DNA of 64,000 nucleotides from Hymenobacter sp. APR13 (GCF_000737515.1 NZ_CP006587.1:2289001-2353000); one strand, 5' to 3'. Counted from the first letter of the stretch, positions 24,989 to 33,663 are shown. Numbers and translations are program-made. The notes: generated by a model from the sequence alone, not told the origin.

Positions 24989-27424
24989 ATGAAAAAAAGC
25001 TACTTAATCTTAATGTTTATGTTGCTGGGCAGCGCAACCCAGGCACTAGCCCAGTATGAATTCAAGGACAATGTAGGTGCCAATACCAACGGACTGGGGC
25101 CTTATAGCCAGAACTTTGATGGGCTGGCAGGCACCAATGCCACATTCACCAGCAACACTACCATCAAAGGGGTATACACCCGCTACACATTGGATGGGGT
25201 AGGAGCGGAGTTCGAGTCGAAGGAACGGCCGTTGTTTACCAACAACCAGTTCACGGGCATTTCTAGTACCTCTACTATACCCAGTGATGATGGGGCGAAA
25301 GGGGCAGAAGTAAATCCACAGGGGCAGCCGACGGGTGCCGGCTGGTACCACTTCGGTACCTCTGGCAGCTCCGACCGGGCCTTGGGAGGCATTGCCGCTA
25401 CTAATACCAGTTCTGGCAAAGGCTACATTGGTATCCGTCTGAAGAATACTTCTACCAAAGTCATCAAGAAACTGGAGGTAGAGTATGCCATGGAGCAATG
25501 GTATAACTCCAGCAACACACAGGCTGCCTTTGTGGAGGTGGCATGGAAGAAGAACCTGGGTGATATTCCTGCCGCATCCCCTAACGCGCTCTATCTCTCC
25601 ACCACCACCGGCTGGACTACAGAAGCGGCGTTGCGGGTAGATGCCCCATCTACCTCCACGGCCATTGCGCCTCGCAATGGTAACGCCCCTACCAATCGGC
25701 GGGTACTACGCACAACGCTGACCAATCTTGAGCTGGGCATTGGTGAGGAAATAATGATACGCTGGGGCTACGTGTTCAACACGTCAACTAATGGTAACGG
25801 CTTAAGTATCGACGATGTAGTGATTACGCCGCAAACCAATATCTTCTACTCTGCTGACGCCGACAATAAAAACCTCGACAACAAGAATTCGTGGGGGGTA
25901 AACGCGGATGGTACCGGGACAGCACCCACCGACTTCAACCAGCCTAACTGCACCTACTACGTACGGGGCACGTCTGCCACGGCCGACAGAATTGCAAATA
26001 ACTGGACTGTCGGCGGGCTGAACTCGAAGATTATTGTAGGTGGCGATGCTGGCACTGCCGCCACGTTCCGGGTGGCGGCCAATGATGCCCTGGCAGCTAC
26101 CGTGGATGTCGGCCCTGGCTCTACGCTCATCCTGGAAAGCACTTCCAATCCTACACTTGTACTTGGGGCGCTGAATAAAAGCAGCACAGTGGTGTATAGT
26201 AACGATGGCACCACCGAACAGACTGTGAAGGGTGGAGTGTATGGCAATGTGCAGTTAAAGGGTGTGGGACCGAAAGCGTTGGCGGGAAATATGCTGGTTA
26301 GCACCGGATTTGCTTTTGCGGCAACGGGTACCACTACTCTTACGCTCAATGCTTATGATGTGACCCTACAGAAAGGCGCAGCCATCACCGGAACCGCTGG
26401 CGTATTTGTGACCAACAACACGGGGAGCCTGAAACAGACTGTGACCAACACAGGTGTTGGCGTGCTATTCCCGGTAGGTACCTCCGCCACTGCCTACAAT
26501 CCTGTGACGCTCAGCCAGACAGCAACTCAGTCAGAGGATACTTACAGCGTGCGAGTAGGAAATGGCGTATTCGCGCAATACTCCGATGCGGGAGTCGGCT
26601 CATCACCCGTACTACTCAAAACGGTGCAGAAGACGTGGTTTGTTGCGGAAGAAGTGCTTGGCAACTCCAACATCACGATGAAGTTGCAGTGGAACAACGT
26701 TACCGATGTCACGTCAGATTTTGTGGCGGCTGCCGCTCATATAAACCATTATCTAAATGGTGGCTGGGACCAGTCATATGCTGAGCAGGCACCTGCCTTG
26801 GTTTCGGCGAATGTGTATGCGCAATCACGCACCGGCATTACCAGCTTTTCGCCGTTCGGGGTGTCGTCTCGGCCGGGTGGGGTGCTGCCCGTAACGCTTA
26901 CGGCCTTCGCTGCTACCCGCACGCCAAAAGCCGTGCGGTGCGATTGGAAAACTGCTTCGGAGCTCAACAACGACTATTTTGTAGTTGAGCGTAGTGCCAA
27001 TGGACGCGAATTTGAAGGTATTGGCACCGTAGCCGGCCGTGGCACCACTTCGCAGGCCTCTAGCTATTCCTACCTGGATCAGCAGCCGCTGGATGGCCTT
27101 GCCTACTACCGCTTGCGCCAGACCGATCTGGATGGAACCTACCACTACTCGCCAATTGTAGCTGTGACGGGCTGCACCACTTGTGCCGATGTACTACAGA
27201 CGCTGGCTTTGGCACCCAACCCGAGTACTGGCATATTCCGGGTGCTGGACGCGGGCGGGCAGCCAGTGGCCGTGACGGGTACGGTGCACAACACGCTGGG
27301 CAAAGTCATGCAGCAACTCAACGGCCATAGCACCGTGGATCTGCAGGCCCAGCCGGCTGGTATCTACCTGCTGAAGCTTGATGCAGCGCATGGCGCCAAG
27401 GTGCTGCGCGTGGTGAAAGAATAG
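24989..27424 (+). CDS. T9SS type A sorting domain-containing secreted protein
   Basis: 811 residues. Signal peptide MKKSYLILMFMLLGSATQALAQ, then a long Thr/Asn/Gly-rich beta region of surface-protein type, including FSADADNKNLDNKNSWG-like jelly-roll segments. Residues from about 640 (LPVTLTAFAATRTPKAVRCDWKTASELNNDYFVVERSANG) form the immunoglobulin-like repeat common before sorting signals. The C-terminus (LALAPNPSTGIFRV ... GIYLLKLDA ... KVLRVVKE) is a type A sorting domain for Por secretion and surface anchoring. Its GC content is lower than that of its neighbours. Function probably adhesion or matrix; no catalytic domain seen. Confidence 0.85.
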   Translation: MKKSYLILMFMLLGSATQALAQYEFKDNVGANTNGLGPYSQNFDGLAGTNATFTSNTTIKGVYTRYTLDGVGAEFESKERPLFTNNQFTGISSTSTIPSDDGAKGAEVNPQGQPTGAGWYHFGTSGSSDRALGGIAATNTSSGKGYIGIRLKNTSTKVIKKLEVEYAMEQWYNSSNTQAAFVEVAWKKNLGDIPAASPNALYLSTTTGWTTEAALRVDAPSTSTAIAPRNGNAPTNRRVLRTTLTNLELGIGEEIMIRWGYVFNTSTNGNGLSIDDVVITPQTNIFYSADADNKNLDNKNSWGVNADGTGTAPTDFNQPNCTYYVRGTSATADRIANNWTVGGLNSKIIVGGDAGTAATFRVAANDALAATVDVGPGSTLILESTSNPTLVLGALNKSSTVVYSNDGTTEQTVKGGVYGNVQLKGVGPKALAGNMLVSTGFAFAATGTTTLTLNAYDVTLQKGAAITGTAGVFVTNNTGSLKQTVTNTGVGVLFPVGTSATAYNPVTLSQTATQSEDTYSVRVGNGVFAQYSDAGVGSSPVLLKTVQKTWFVAEEVLGNSNITMKLQWNNVTDVTSDFVAAAAHINHYLNGGWDQSYAEQAPALVSANVYAQSRTGITSFSPFGVSSRPGGVLPVTLTAFAATRTPKAVRCDWKTASELNNDYFVVERSANGREFEGIGTVAGRGTTSQASSYSYLDQQPLDGLAYYRLRQTDLDGTYHYSPIVAVTGCTTCADVLQTLALAPNPSTGIFRVLDAGGQPVAVTGTVHNTLGKVMQQLNGHSTVDLQAQPAGIYLLKLDAAHGAKVLRVVKE

Positions 27425-27432
27425 CCGCGTTA

Positions 27433-27492
27433 TCAATCGTAAAACTAACAAGGGCGGCCCCGCGGGGCCGCCCTTGTTAGTTTTACGATTGA
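27433..27492. terminator. Perfect 60-nt palindrome between convergent genes
   Basis: 30-bp perfect stem with no unpaired loop (minimal loop at the CGCG centre), beginning 8 nt after the T9SS protein stop and ending 7 nt before the stop of the minus-strand lipoprotein. It very probably terminates both transcripts. Confidence 0.88.
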
Positions 27493-27499
27493 CAATAAA

Positions 27500-27673
27500 C
27501 TAGCGCCGGATGCGGGTAATGACAAACCAGAGCAGCACCACTATCAGAAATACGCCGATGATGCCCGTCCAGGCGCCGGCTTTGAAGATGGTGCCGATGG
27601 CGTCGCAGCTGCTGAGCGAGAAGGTGAGCAGCACCATCAGGGCTGCCAGGAAGGGGAAACGAATAGCGCGCAT
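27500..27673 (-). CDS. Tiny membrane lipoprotein
   Basis: 57 residues from the ATG at 27673: signal with lipobox SLSSC (Cys at 21), a short DAIGTIFKAGAWTG segment and one C-terminal membrane helix GVFLIVVLLWFVITRIRR. Small lipoproteins with this LSSC..GxIFKAG..G arrangement are widespread in Bacteroidota and often mislabelled phosphatidate cytidylyltransferase; the real role is unknown. Upstream in-frame extension to 27922 lacks coding features. Confidence 0.72.
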   Translation of the reverse strand: MRAIRFPFLAALMVLLTFSLSSCDAIGTIFKAGAWTGIIGVFLIVVLLWFVITRIRR

Positions 27674-27911
27674 AGCGGGAGAGGTAGAGGAGGTGTCGGG
27701 CCACGAGTATTCGGGCTTTTTTAAAAGTGTACTAGCCCGGCTGACAAAAGGTTGATCTACAACCCTAGTGTGCTGTACTAAGGCAGCCTGTGGTCGAAGC
27801 ATCATTATCCGGCTACCAGCACTGAATGGCGTATCGGCTCTGGATGACAAGTGCCAACTGTAAATACTGCCTGACTTTACGCTGCTGACAGAATGTGCGT
27901 ATTTAGAAAAC

Positions 27912-27942
27912 AAAAAGCCCATCGGGATACGATGGGCTTTTT
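27912..27942 (-). terminator. Terminator of tRNA-Asn
   Basis: 13-bp perfect stem (27912-27924 and 27930-27942) with A5/T5 ends, 10 nt beyond the 3' end of the minus-strand tRNA. Confidence 0.85.
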
Positions 27943-27951
27943 CACTCTGAG

Positions 27952-28025
27952 CGCTCCCTCCTGGGCTCGAACCAGGGACCCTCTGATTAACAGTCAGATG
28001 CTCTAACCGGCTGAGCTAAGGAAGC
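27952..28025 (-). tRNA. tRNA-Asn (anticodon GTT)
   Basis: Reverse complement folds as a full cloverleaf of 74 nt: 7-bp acceptor (GCTTCCT with AGGGAGC, one G-T pair), D arm GCTC/GAGC, anticodon stem TCTGA/TCAGA with loop CTGTTAA, T arm CCTGG-TTCGAGC-CCAGG, and discriminator G, as expected for Asn. The CCA end is not encoded. It stands alone with its own promoter-like element and terminator. Confidence 0.95.
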
Positions 28026-28057
28026 GGTTATGGCGGCGTTTTTTGCCGTTGCTGGTG

Positions 28058-28088
28058 CAATATTAGAGCAAATTAAAAGTTTGTGCAA
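28058..28088 (-). promoter_or_regulatory. Putative -33/-7 promoter of tRNA-Asn
   Basis: On the minus strand TTG (28086-28088) is followed after 20 nt by TAATATTG (28058-28065), one base from TAnnTTTG, about 32 nt before the tRNA 5' end. Spacing and position fit the Bacteroidota sigma-factor consensus. Confidence 0.5.
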
Positions 28089-28119
28089 GCATAGGGCTAA
28101 AAAAAATGCGCTTTTTCGA

Positions 28120-28593
28120 CTAGTTCGTGATTGTCAGGATACTACCAGACAAAGAAGTTGTGTACTGGCGCAGCGGACGGGTGGCCGGACCGGCTTGCGG
28201 GCGGCCCAGCAGGTCGAACTGGGAGGCGCAGCAAGCGTCTCGCAGAAACAGCCGCGACGCATCAATGCGGACCCGGGCGCAGGTGTCGTTGGCACGGTAA
28301 GGGCAGTTGCGCTCGAAGGCCACGTAGGTGCTGGCGTTCTGGCGCACCACAATCAGGCCGCGCACGCCGCCCGTTACGTAGGCCGCGCCGTTGTCGGCGC
28401 GTAGGGCCACATACTCCTGGTTGGTGAGGTTGATGGGCGTATTAAAGGCCACTAGCGGAATCTGAGGTTCCACTGCGTTGGAGCCCGAATCACAGGAAGC
28501 CAGCCCAAGCGTCCCCGCAAAGGCCAGCAGCCCGGCAAGGGCGCGCCAACGCGGCAAAGAGTCGACGGAAGAAAAGAGGTGGGCTGGGTTCAT
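28120..28593 (-). CDS. Rieske-like lipoprotein lacking the His ligands
   Basis: 157 residues from ATG 28593. The lipobox ends GLASC (Cys 34), so the protein should be membrane-anchored in the periplasm or outer membrane. The rest resembles Rieske [2Fe-2S] domains (LIVVRQNASTYVAFERNCPYR, SQFDLLGRPQAGPATRPLRQY). The canonical CxH and CxxH ligands are replaced: C97 is followed by PYR, and C121-C122 by AS. C97, C105, C121 and C122 remain, which could make two disulfides instead of a cluster. Such degenerate Rieske lipoproteins occur in the phylum; function unknown. Confidence 0.72.
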   Translation of the reverse strand: MNPAHLFSSVDSLPRWRALAGLLAFAGTLGLASCDSGSNAVEPQIPLVAFNTPINLTNQEYVALRADNGAAYVTGGVRGLIVVRQNASTYVAFERNCPYRANDTCARVRIDASRLFLRDACCASQFDLLGRPQAGPATRPLRQYTTSLSGSILTITN

Positions 28594-28764
28594 GGAAACA
28601 AGTGTAGATAAAACGGGCCGCACGGCCAGGCAAGTGCCATCAAACGGCAACTGCCGCTGTGGCGGCAGAACCGTAGCACAGGCCGTTATACGGCCCTTGG
28701 TACTTGTTCCGTCATCACAACGGCAGAATGCGGGTTGTAGTCTGAAGTCGGGTTTCGGGCGGGC

Positions 28765-29802
28765 TTATTGCACGCTTTCGAACTGCCGCAGGAAACGCAT
28801 ATCGTTTTCCGTGAACAGGCGCAGATCCTTGATCTGGTATTTGAGCATCGTAATCCGCTCGATGCCCATGCCCCAGGCGTAGCCGGAGTAGCGCTCCGGG
28901 TCGATGCCGGACTGCTCCAGCACGGCCGGATCGACCATGCCGCAGCCCCCGATTTCCACCCAGCCGGTGCCTTTGCAGATGTTGCAGCCCTTGCCTTTGC
29001 AAATCAGGCAGGTGATGTCGATTTCGGCGCTGGGCTCGGTGAAGGGGAAGAAGGAGGGGCGGAAGCGCACCTGCACATCGTTGCCGAACAGCTCCTGCAC
29101 GAAGTGGTACACGGTCTGTTTGAGGTCGGCGAAGCTCACGTTTTCATCCACGAACAGTGCCTCCACCTGATGAAACATCATGTGGGCGCGGGCCGAAATG
29201 GCTTCGTTGCGGTACACGCGGCCGGGCATGATGCTCCGGATCGGGGGCTTCTGCGCCTGCATCACGCGTACCTGCACGGGGCTGGTGTGCGTGCGCAGCA
29301 CCCACTCCTGCTCGCCGGGCGTGCGGCGCACGAAGAAGGTGTCCTGCATGTCGCGGGCGGGGTGGTTTTCGGGGAAGTTGAGGGCCGTGAAGTTGTGCCA
29401 GTCGTCCTCAATTTCGGGTCCTTCGGCCACGTTGAAGCCGATACGGGCCAGAATCTGCACAATTTCCTCGCGCACCACGCTCAAGGGGTGGCGCGTGCCC
29501 AGCGCCTGCGGCACGGCGGGCAGCGTGTAGTCGAAGGTGGGGTCGGCGGGGGCGGTGGCCGTGGCGGCTTCCAGCTCCTGCTGGCGGCCTTCGAAGCGGG
29601 CAAGGGCCAGCTGCTTGAGCTGGTTGAGCTCCTGCCCGACGGCCCGGCGCTGCTCCTGCGGTACGGTTTTCAGCTGATCAAACAGGTCGGCCAGCTGGCC
29701 TTTGCGGCCCGTGTAGGCGATGCGGAACTGGTCGAGCTGCTCGGGGGTGCTAAGGTCGTACGCGTCTATTTCGGCGCGCAGCCGGGTGATGTTCTCCTGC
29801 AT
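28765..29802 (-). CDS. pheS: Phenylalanyl-tRNA synthetase alpha subunit
   Basis: 345-residue alpha chain of the heterotetrameric PheRS. N-terminal coiled-coil (LDQFRIAYTGRKGQLADLFDQLKTVP), then class II catalytic core: motif 2-like RTHTSPVQVRVM and GRVYRNEAISARAHMMFHQVEALFVDE, and motif 3 GYAWGMGIERITMLKYQIKDLR. Between them is a zinc-knuckle insert with CxxC, C and C in ICKGKGCNICKGTGW, a form known from Bacteroidota and some thermophiles. pheT is not adjacent. TACCTTTG on the minus strand lies 7 nt before the ATG. Confidence 0.96.
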   Translation of the reverse strand: MQENITRLRAEIDAYDLSTPEQLDQFRIAYTGRKGQLADLFDQLKTVPQEQRRAVGQELNQLKQLALARFEGRQQELEAATATAPADPTFDYTLPAVPQALGTRHPLSVVREEIVQILARIGFNVAEGPEIEDDWHNFTALNFPENHPARDMQDTFFVRRTPGEQEWVLRTHTSPVQVRVMQAQKPPIRSIMPGRVYRNEAISARAHMMFHQVEALFVDENVSFADLKQTVYHFVQELFGNDVQVRFRPSFFPFTEPSAEIDITCLICKGKGCNICKGTGWVEIGGCGMVDPAVLEQSGIDPERYSGYAWGMGIERITMLKYQIKDLRLFTENDMRFLRQFESVQ

Positions 29803-29809
29803 AGTACAA

Positions 29810-29817
29810 CAAAGGTA
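29810..29817 (-). promoter_or_regulatory. -7 element of pheS (TACCTTTG)
   Basis: Exact TAnnTTTG match on the minus strand, ending 7 nt before the pheS ATG, again implying an almost leaderless message. Confidence 0.6.
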
Positions 29818-30092
29818 GGCAGTTGCGGGGTGAGTAAGAAAATCAAGGGTTGCGCTAGGGGAAAAGTGCGCGCTGAGAAAAAAAATGCTGATTAAAAACT
29901 GCTTCTAAGCTTTACAAAAGCTGTTTTGCTGGAAAATCAAGCTTGGCCGGCCGCCCAAAAGAGGAAATTGGTATGGTTGCTGTCTTAGGCCAGACACCAG
30001 CGGCTAGTTGCCGGAACGTGGGGCGCCGCCCGTTCTGCTGCCGAGGCCCGGTTTGCTTTTCTGTCTTTCCGCCATCTTATTTTCTTCTGGCT

Positions 30093-30584
30093 ATGAAATC
30101 CTTGTTTCTCTCCGCTTTTCTGGTAGCTGCTTCGTTCAGCACGTCTTTCGCCCAGGGCGAACTGCCTGCCAGCGCCAACTCCTGGCTGGATGAACTGGCC
30201 GAGCCCGCCGCCGTAGCTCCTACCGAAGCCGAGGCAGCTCCTGCCTATACCATGAGCTGGAACACGGCCCCCGGCCAGAGCTTGAGCTTGCACGGCCGCC
30301 CTACCACCGACTACTGGGGCCGCCCGCTCAAGAAAAAGCAGAAAACCAACCGCACCACGGCTGCCGCTAAAGAGCTGGCTTACCAGGAGCAGGCCAGCAC
30401 CGACCCTATGATGCAGTCGTCGGGGGTAATGGCCGCCCCCGGCATGAACACGGCTCCCTACCGTGGCGTGAGCACCGACTACTGGGGCCGTCCGCTTAAG
30501 CAGAAAGCCAAAGCCTCTACTACGCTGGGTAAAAGCACCACCGAAAACAGCACTGTGGCATCCAGCGAGCCTGCCAGCTGGTAA
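30093..30584 (+). CDS. Secreted disordered protein with two TDYWGRPL motifs
   Basis: 163 residues with signal peptide MKSLFLSAFLVAASFSTSFAQ. The mature chain is low complexity (Ala, Glu, Thr, Ser, Lys). It has two copies of a short motif, TTDYWGRPLKKK at 71-82 and STDYWGRPLKQK at 127-138, each preceded by a Pro/Tyr-Arg segment and followed by a Lys-rich stretch. The same motif occurs in two of the next three genes. No known domain; a repeated peptide that binds or is processed by a common partner is the simplest reading. Confidence 0.68.
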   Translation: MKSLFLSAFLVAASFSTSFAQGELPASANSWLDELAEPAAVAPTEAEAAPAYTMSWNTAPGQSLSLHGRPTTDYWGRPLKKKQKTNRTTAAAKELAYQEQASTDPMMQSSGVMAAPGMNTAPYRGVSTDYWGRPLKQKAKASTTLGKSTTENSTVASSEPASW

Positions 30585-30648
30585 TCCATCCGGATGCGTG
30601 GTGGCTGCGTATGGTAGCTCATTGCCAACCTTCTAGCCGACTTCTGCC

Positions 30649-31005
30649 ATGCGTATCGTCTCTGCTTTCACTGTTGGTCTCACTCTGCTAGGCATATTGC
30701 TGGTATCGGAGGCGAAGGCCCAAAAAACTACCCGCCCCAGCGGTACCAAAAAGGCAGCCAACGGCTACCACCGCACCAGCAACACCCGCGCCAAGGCCCG
30801 CTCCGGTGCCTATGCCCGCTACGACCGGTCGGGCCGGCGCGACGAAGAGAATTTGAAACTGGCCCCGGGCCTGCGCCTGAACATGCCCAGCCCGCCTACC
30901 ACCGACTACATGGGCCGGCCACTGAAGAAGAAAGCCCCAAAGCCTGCTACTACCGGGGCTTCGTCCATCTCCTCCGAAAAGTCGGCGGTCCGCCGCAAGC
31001 CATAA
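30649..31005 (+). CDS. Secreted basic protein with TTDYMGRPL motif
   Basis: 118 residues, signal peptide MRIVSAFTVGLTLLGILLVSEAKAQ, then a strongly basic disordered chain (KKAANGYHRTSNTRAKARSGAYARYDRSGRR). One TTDYMGRPLKKK motif sits at 84-95, with the tail AP-KPATTG and a basic end. It lies 64 nt downstream of the preceding family member, in the same orientation and possibly in the same transcript. Function unknown. Confidence 0.66.
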   Translation: MRIVSAFTVGLTLLGILLVSEAKAQKTTRPSGTKKAANGYHRTSNTRAKARSGAYARYDRSGRRDEENLKLAPGLRLNMPSPPTTDYMGRPLKKKAPKPATTGASSISSEKSAVRRKP

Positions 31006-31138
31006 GGCTCCGGTTCGCTCATCAAAAGCCTAGTCTGCTGACTGGGCTTTTGGCGTATCAAGCATTGGGTAAGTGCTTGAGGAAAAGGGGGAAATAAATT
31101 GTAACTTATAGAATGTCCCACCATTCATCTGATAGGTT

Positions 31139-31414
31139 ATGGTACGTTTCCCACTATTGCCCACCCTGGCTTGCTGCCTGCTGGCCCTGACAGCTCAAGC
31201 CCAATCGGCTGCTAAAGCCAAACCAGCGCCGGCCAAACCGGCAACCGTGCAGCCCTTCGCGCCAGCGGCCACCGCCGATGTTGAGGAGCCGGTGGCGGCT
31301 CCTGATGCAGCTTCCGAAACACGTGCAGCTGCTCCGACACCTGCTGCACCAGCCGCTACCCCCAGTACGCCGGCTGCGCCCGCCAAACCCAGCCAGAAGC
31401 CGACCAAGCAATAG
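31139..31414 (+). CDS. Small secreted Ala/Pro-rich protein
   Basis: 91 residues: signal peptide (MVRFPLLPTLACCLLALTAQAQ) and a chain of Ala, Pro, Lys, Thr and Glu with no hydrophobic core. It lacks the TDYxGRPL motif, but sits between genes that carry it, in the same orientation and with the same exported, disordered character. A weak hairpin with A/T ends (about 31023-31050) and a 133-nt gap separate it from the gene upstream. It could be a wall or periplasm spacer protein; no family recognised. Confidence 0.58.
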   Translation: MVRFPLLPTLACCLLALTAQAQSAAKAKPAPAKPATVQPFAPAATADVEEPVAAPDAASETRAAAPTPAAPAATPSTPAAPAKPSQKPTKQ

Positions 31415-31550
31415 GCTGGCGGTGTGGCCCATTAATTCCCGCGCCAACAGGAACTTCTGGCAAAGCAATGCGTTTCGCAAGAATGTACACGGAAGGTTTC
31501 TTGCCAGAAGGCAGAGCCGTATCTTGCAGCACTTTTTAATCTTAGATCTA

Positions 31551-32183
31551 ATGAATCGTTTTGCCTTACCGTTGCTGCTGGCCGGCACATTCCTCGTAAC
31601 CGTTCCTGCGCTGGCGCAGACCAAAAAGAAGGCCAACGACGGCTGGGGCTCGTCGGACGGCTGGGGCACGCCTGCTCCGGCTCCCAAGAAAGCCGCAGCC
31701 GCACCTAAGAAAGCTGCTGCTGCTCCGGCCGCCGCTGATGTTCCTATGGAGGCGCCAGCTGCTGAGCCAGTCGCGGCTCCTGCCGCCGATGCCGTTTCCA
31801 GCCAGGCTGGTTTCGGTGGGGGCGGTATGTCGGCAGCGGGCACCAGCAACCAGCCGGGCGGTTCGGTGGTAGCGCCCGGCTTTACGGCCGCGCCTTCGCA
31901 CCGGGTTACTACTGACTACCGGGGCCGTCCGCTGGCGCCCTACATCAAGCGCAATGTGCGCCGCCCCGATCCGGTGGTAGCCGCGCCCATGCCGGAGCCC
32001 GAGCCGGAGCCGGTAGCCGCCGCTCCGGAGCCCGCTGCTGCACCAGTAGCTGCTTCGGCCAGCGCCACCAAGGCGTCGGGCGGCACTACGGCCACCAAAA
32101 AGGCTGCTGCACCGGCCGCCAAGAAAGCCGCACCTGCTAAAAAGAAGGATGACGGTTGGGGCTCGGGCGGTAGCGGCTGGTAA
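31551..32183 (+). CDS. Secreted disordered protein with TTDYRGRPL and DGWGS repeats
   Basis: 210 residues from ATG 31551. Signal peptide MNRFALPLLLAGTFLVTVPALAQ. DGWGS occurs at 30-34 and again near the C-terminus (DDGWGSGGSGW, 200-210), bracketing an Ala/Pro/Lys-rich disordered region. TTDYRGRPL is at 120-128 but followed by APYIKR rather than a Lys run. The frame runs upstream to 31278, but a TATCTTGC element at 31520 and the signal peptide fix the start at 31551. It ends the cluster before a strong terminator. Confidence 0.66.
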   Translation: MNRFALPLLLAGTFLVTVPALAQTKKKANDGWGSSDGWGTPAPAPKKAAAAPKKAAAAPAAADVPMEAPAAEPVAAPAADAVSSQAGFGGGGMSAAGTSNQPGGSVVAPGFTAAPSHRVTTDYRGRPLAPYIKRNVRRPDPVVAAPMPEPEPEPVAAAPEPAAAPVAASASATKASGGTTATKKAAAPAAKKAAPAKKKDDGWGSGGSGW

Positions 32184-32206
32184 GCCCATCTAACCTGTTT
32201 GCGTTT

Positions 32207-32253
32207 CATAGAAAAGGCCCGGTCGACGTATTGTCGGCCGGGCCTTTTCTATG
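32207..32253. terminator. 21-bp bidirectional terminator
   Basis: Arms 32207-32227 and 32233-32253 pair with one mismatch around GTATT and have A4/T4 segments in the stem. It lies after the secreted-protein cluster and before the stop of the convergent M16 peptidase. Confidence 0.8.
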
Positions 32254-32314
32254 GACTTTGGTTGTCAAGCTATGGAGCGTGAGTCGGTACGCTGCTAGTG
32301 GTTCTCCGGCTGGT

Positions 32315-33598
32315 CTACTCGGCGTCGGCGGTGGCCAGGGTGGCCGGGACGGTTTCGGCGGCCGGCTGGGCGCGGTAGTAGAGCGTGCTGCAGTTGTCGG
32401 GGCGCAGCACTTCCTGGGCCGCGGCGTGCACGGCGGCCGGCGTCACGGCCTGCAGGCGGGCGCTTTCCTGGTTCACGAGGTTGGCGTCGCCCATCAGCTT
32501 GCTGTAGGCCAGGTTCATGGCGCGGTTGAGCAGCTCGATTTCCCCGAACACGATACTGGCTTCGGCCTGGTTTTTCACCTTTTCCAACTCGTCGTCGGCT
32601 ACCGGCGCCTCGCGCAGGGTGGCCAGCACGGCTTCTACGGCGGCATCGGCAGCTTCCAGCGTCACACCGGTGTTGAGCTTGCCGCTCACCACCAGCAGGC
32701 CCGGCTCCAGGGAGCCCGTCACGGAGGCGGAAATGGAATTGAACAATGGGTTTTCCTTCACCAGCTGCTGGTACAGGCGGCTGGACTTACCGCGGCCCAG
32801 CAGGTCGCTCAGCAGATCCACGGCGTAGTAGTCGTCGGCGCTGCGGGCGGGCATATGGTACACTTTGTAGAGGGCACTCAGGGGCACGTCGGCGGCTATT
32901 TCCAGGAAGCGGGGCTCGGTCTGGCGGGGCTCGGTGGGTAGCTGGCGCTCATAGGCCGGGCCGCCCGCAATGGGCTCAAACCACTTTTCGGCCAGGCGGC
33001 GCGCTTCGGCCACCGTCACGGCGCCGGCCACTACCAGCACGGCGTTCTGCGGGGCGTAGTGCTTCTTGAAAAAGGCCCGCACATCGTCCATTACGGCGTT
33101 TTCGATGTGGCTGATTTCCTTACCGATGGTGGCCCACTGGTAGGGATGGTGCTGGTAGGCCAGGGGGCGCAGCTTCAGCCACACGTCGCCGTAGGGCTGG
33201 TTGAGGTAGTTCTGCTTGAACTCTTCCACCACCACTTTGCGCTGCACCTCCAGCCCGTTTTCCGAGAAAGCCAAGCTTAGCATCCGGTCGGATTCCAGCC
33301 AGAAGCCGGTTTCGAGGTTGGCGGCGGGCACGGTGAGGTAGTAGTTGGTGATGTCGGGGGAGGTGAAGGCATTGTTTTCGCCGCCCACCCGCTGCAACGG
33401 CTCGTCGTAGCTCGGGATGTTCACAGAACCCGAAAACATCAGGTGCTCAAACAGGTGCGCGAAGCCGGTGTGGTCGGCGTCTTCGTCGCGGGCGCCCACG
33501 TTGTAGAGCACATTGAGCACGGCCATCGGGGTGGTATGGTCTTCGTGCACAATGCAGCGCAGGCCGTTGGCCAGCGTAAATTCTTCGAAATGAATCAT
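32315..33598 (-). CDS. M16 family zinc metallopeptidase
   Basis: 427-residue pitrilysin/insulinase-like peptidase. The inverted zinc motif HxxEH is H48-E51-H52 in HLFEHLMFSG, with the third ligand Glu near 125 in RKVVVEEFKQN. The second, inactive half-domain follows (YYAVDLLSDLLGRGKSSRLYQQLV). No signal peptide, so it should be cytoplasmic. In many Bacteroidota two M16 genes are consecutive; here the partner is not adjacent. Upstream lies a heptad repeat element. Confidence 0.92.
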   Translation of the reverse strand: MIHFEEFTLANGLRCIVHEDHTTPMAVLNVLYNVGARDEDADHTGFAHLFEHLMFSGSVNIPSYDEPLQRVGGENNAFTSPDITNYYLTVPAANLETGFWLESDRMLSLAFSENGLEVQRKVVVEEFKQNYLNQPYGDVWLKLRPLAYQHHPYQWATIGKEISHIENAVMDDVRAFFKKHYAPQNAVLVVAGAVTVAEARRLAEKWFEPIAGGPAYERQLPTEPRQTEPRFLEIAADVPLSALYKVYHMPARSADDYYAVDLLSDLLGRGKSSRLYQQLVKENPLFNSISASVTGSLEPGLLVVSGKLNTGVTLEAADAAVEAVLATLREAPVADDELEKVKNQAEASIVFGEIELLNRAMNLAYSKLMGDANLVNQESARLQAVTPAAVHAAAQEVLRPDNCSTLYYRAQPAAETVPATLATADAE

Positions 33599-33663
33599 GG
33601 AGAAGGAGCGGGGAGAAACTAGATAAAAGGCTAACCATTGGCTGGCCCGCCGGGTTCGGAAAT

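Noticed and set aside
28768..29895. 375-codon frame antisense to pheS
   Set aside because: Shadow frame, low-complexity H/V/G-rich translation; pheS is unambiguous.
31278..31550. Upstream frame of the TTDYRGRPL protein
   Set aside because: It crosses the preceding gene and lacks a signal peptide; ATG 31551 gives a canonical exported protein.
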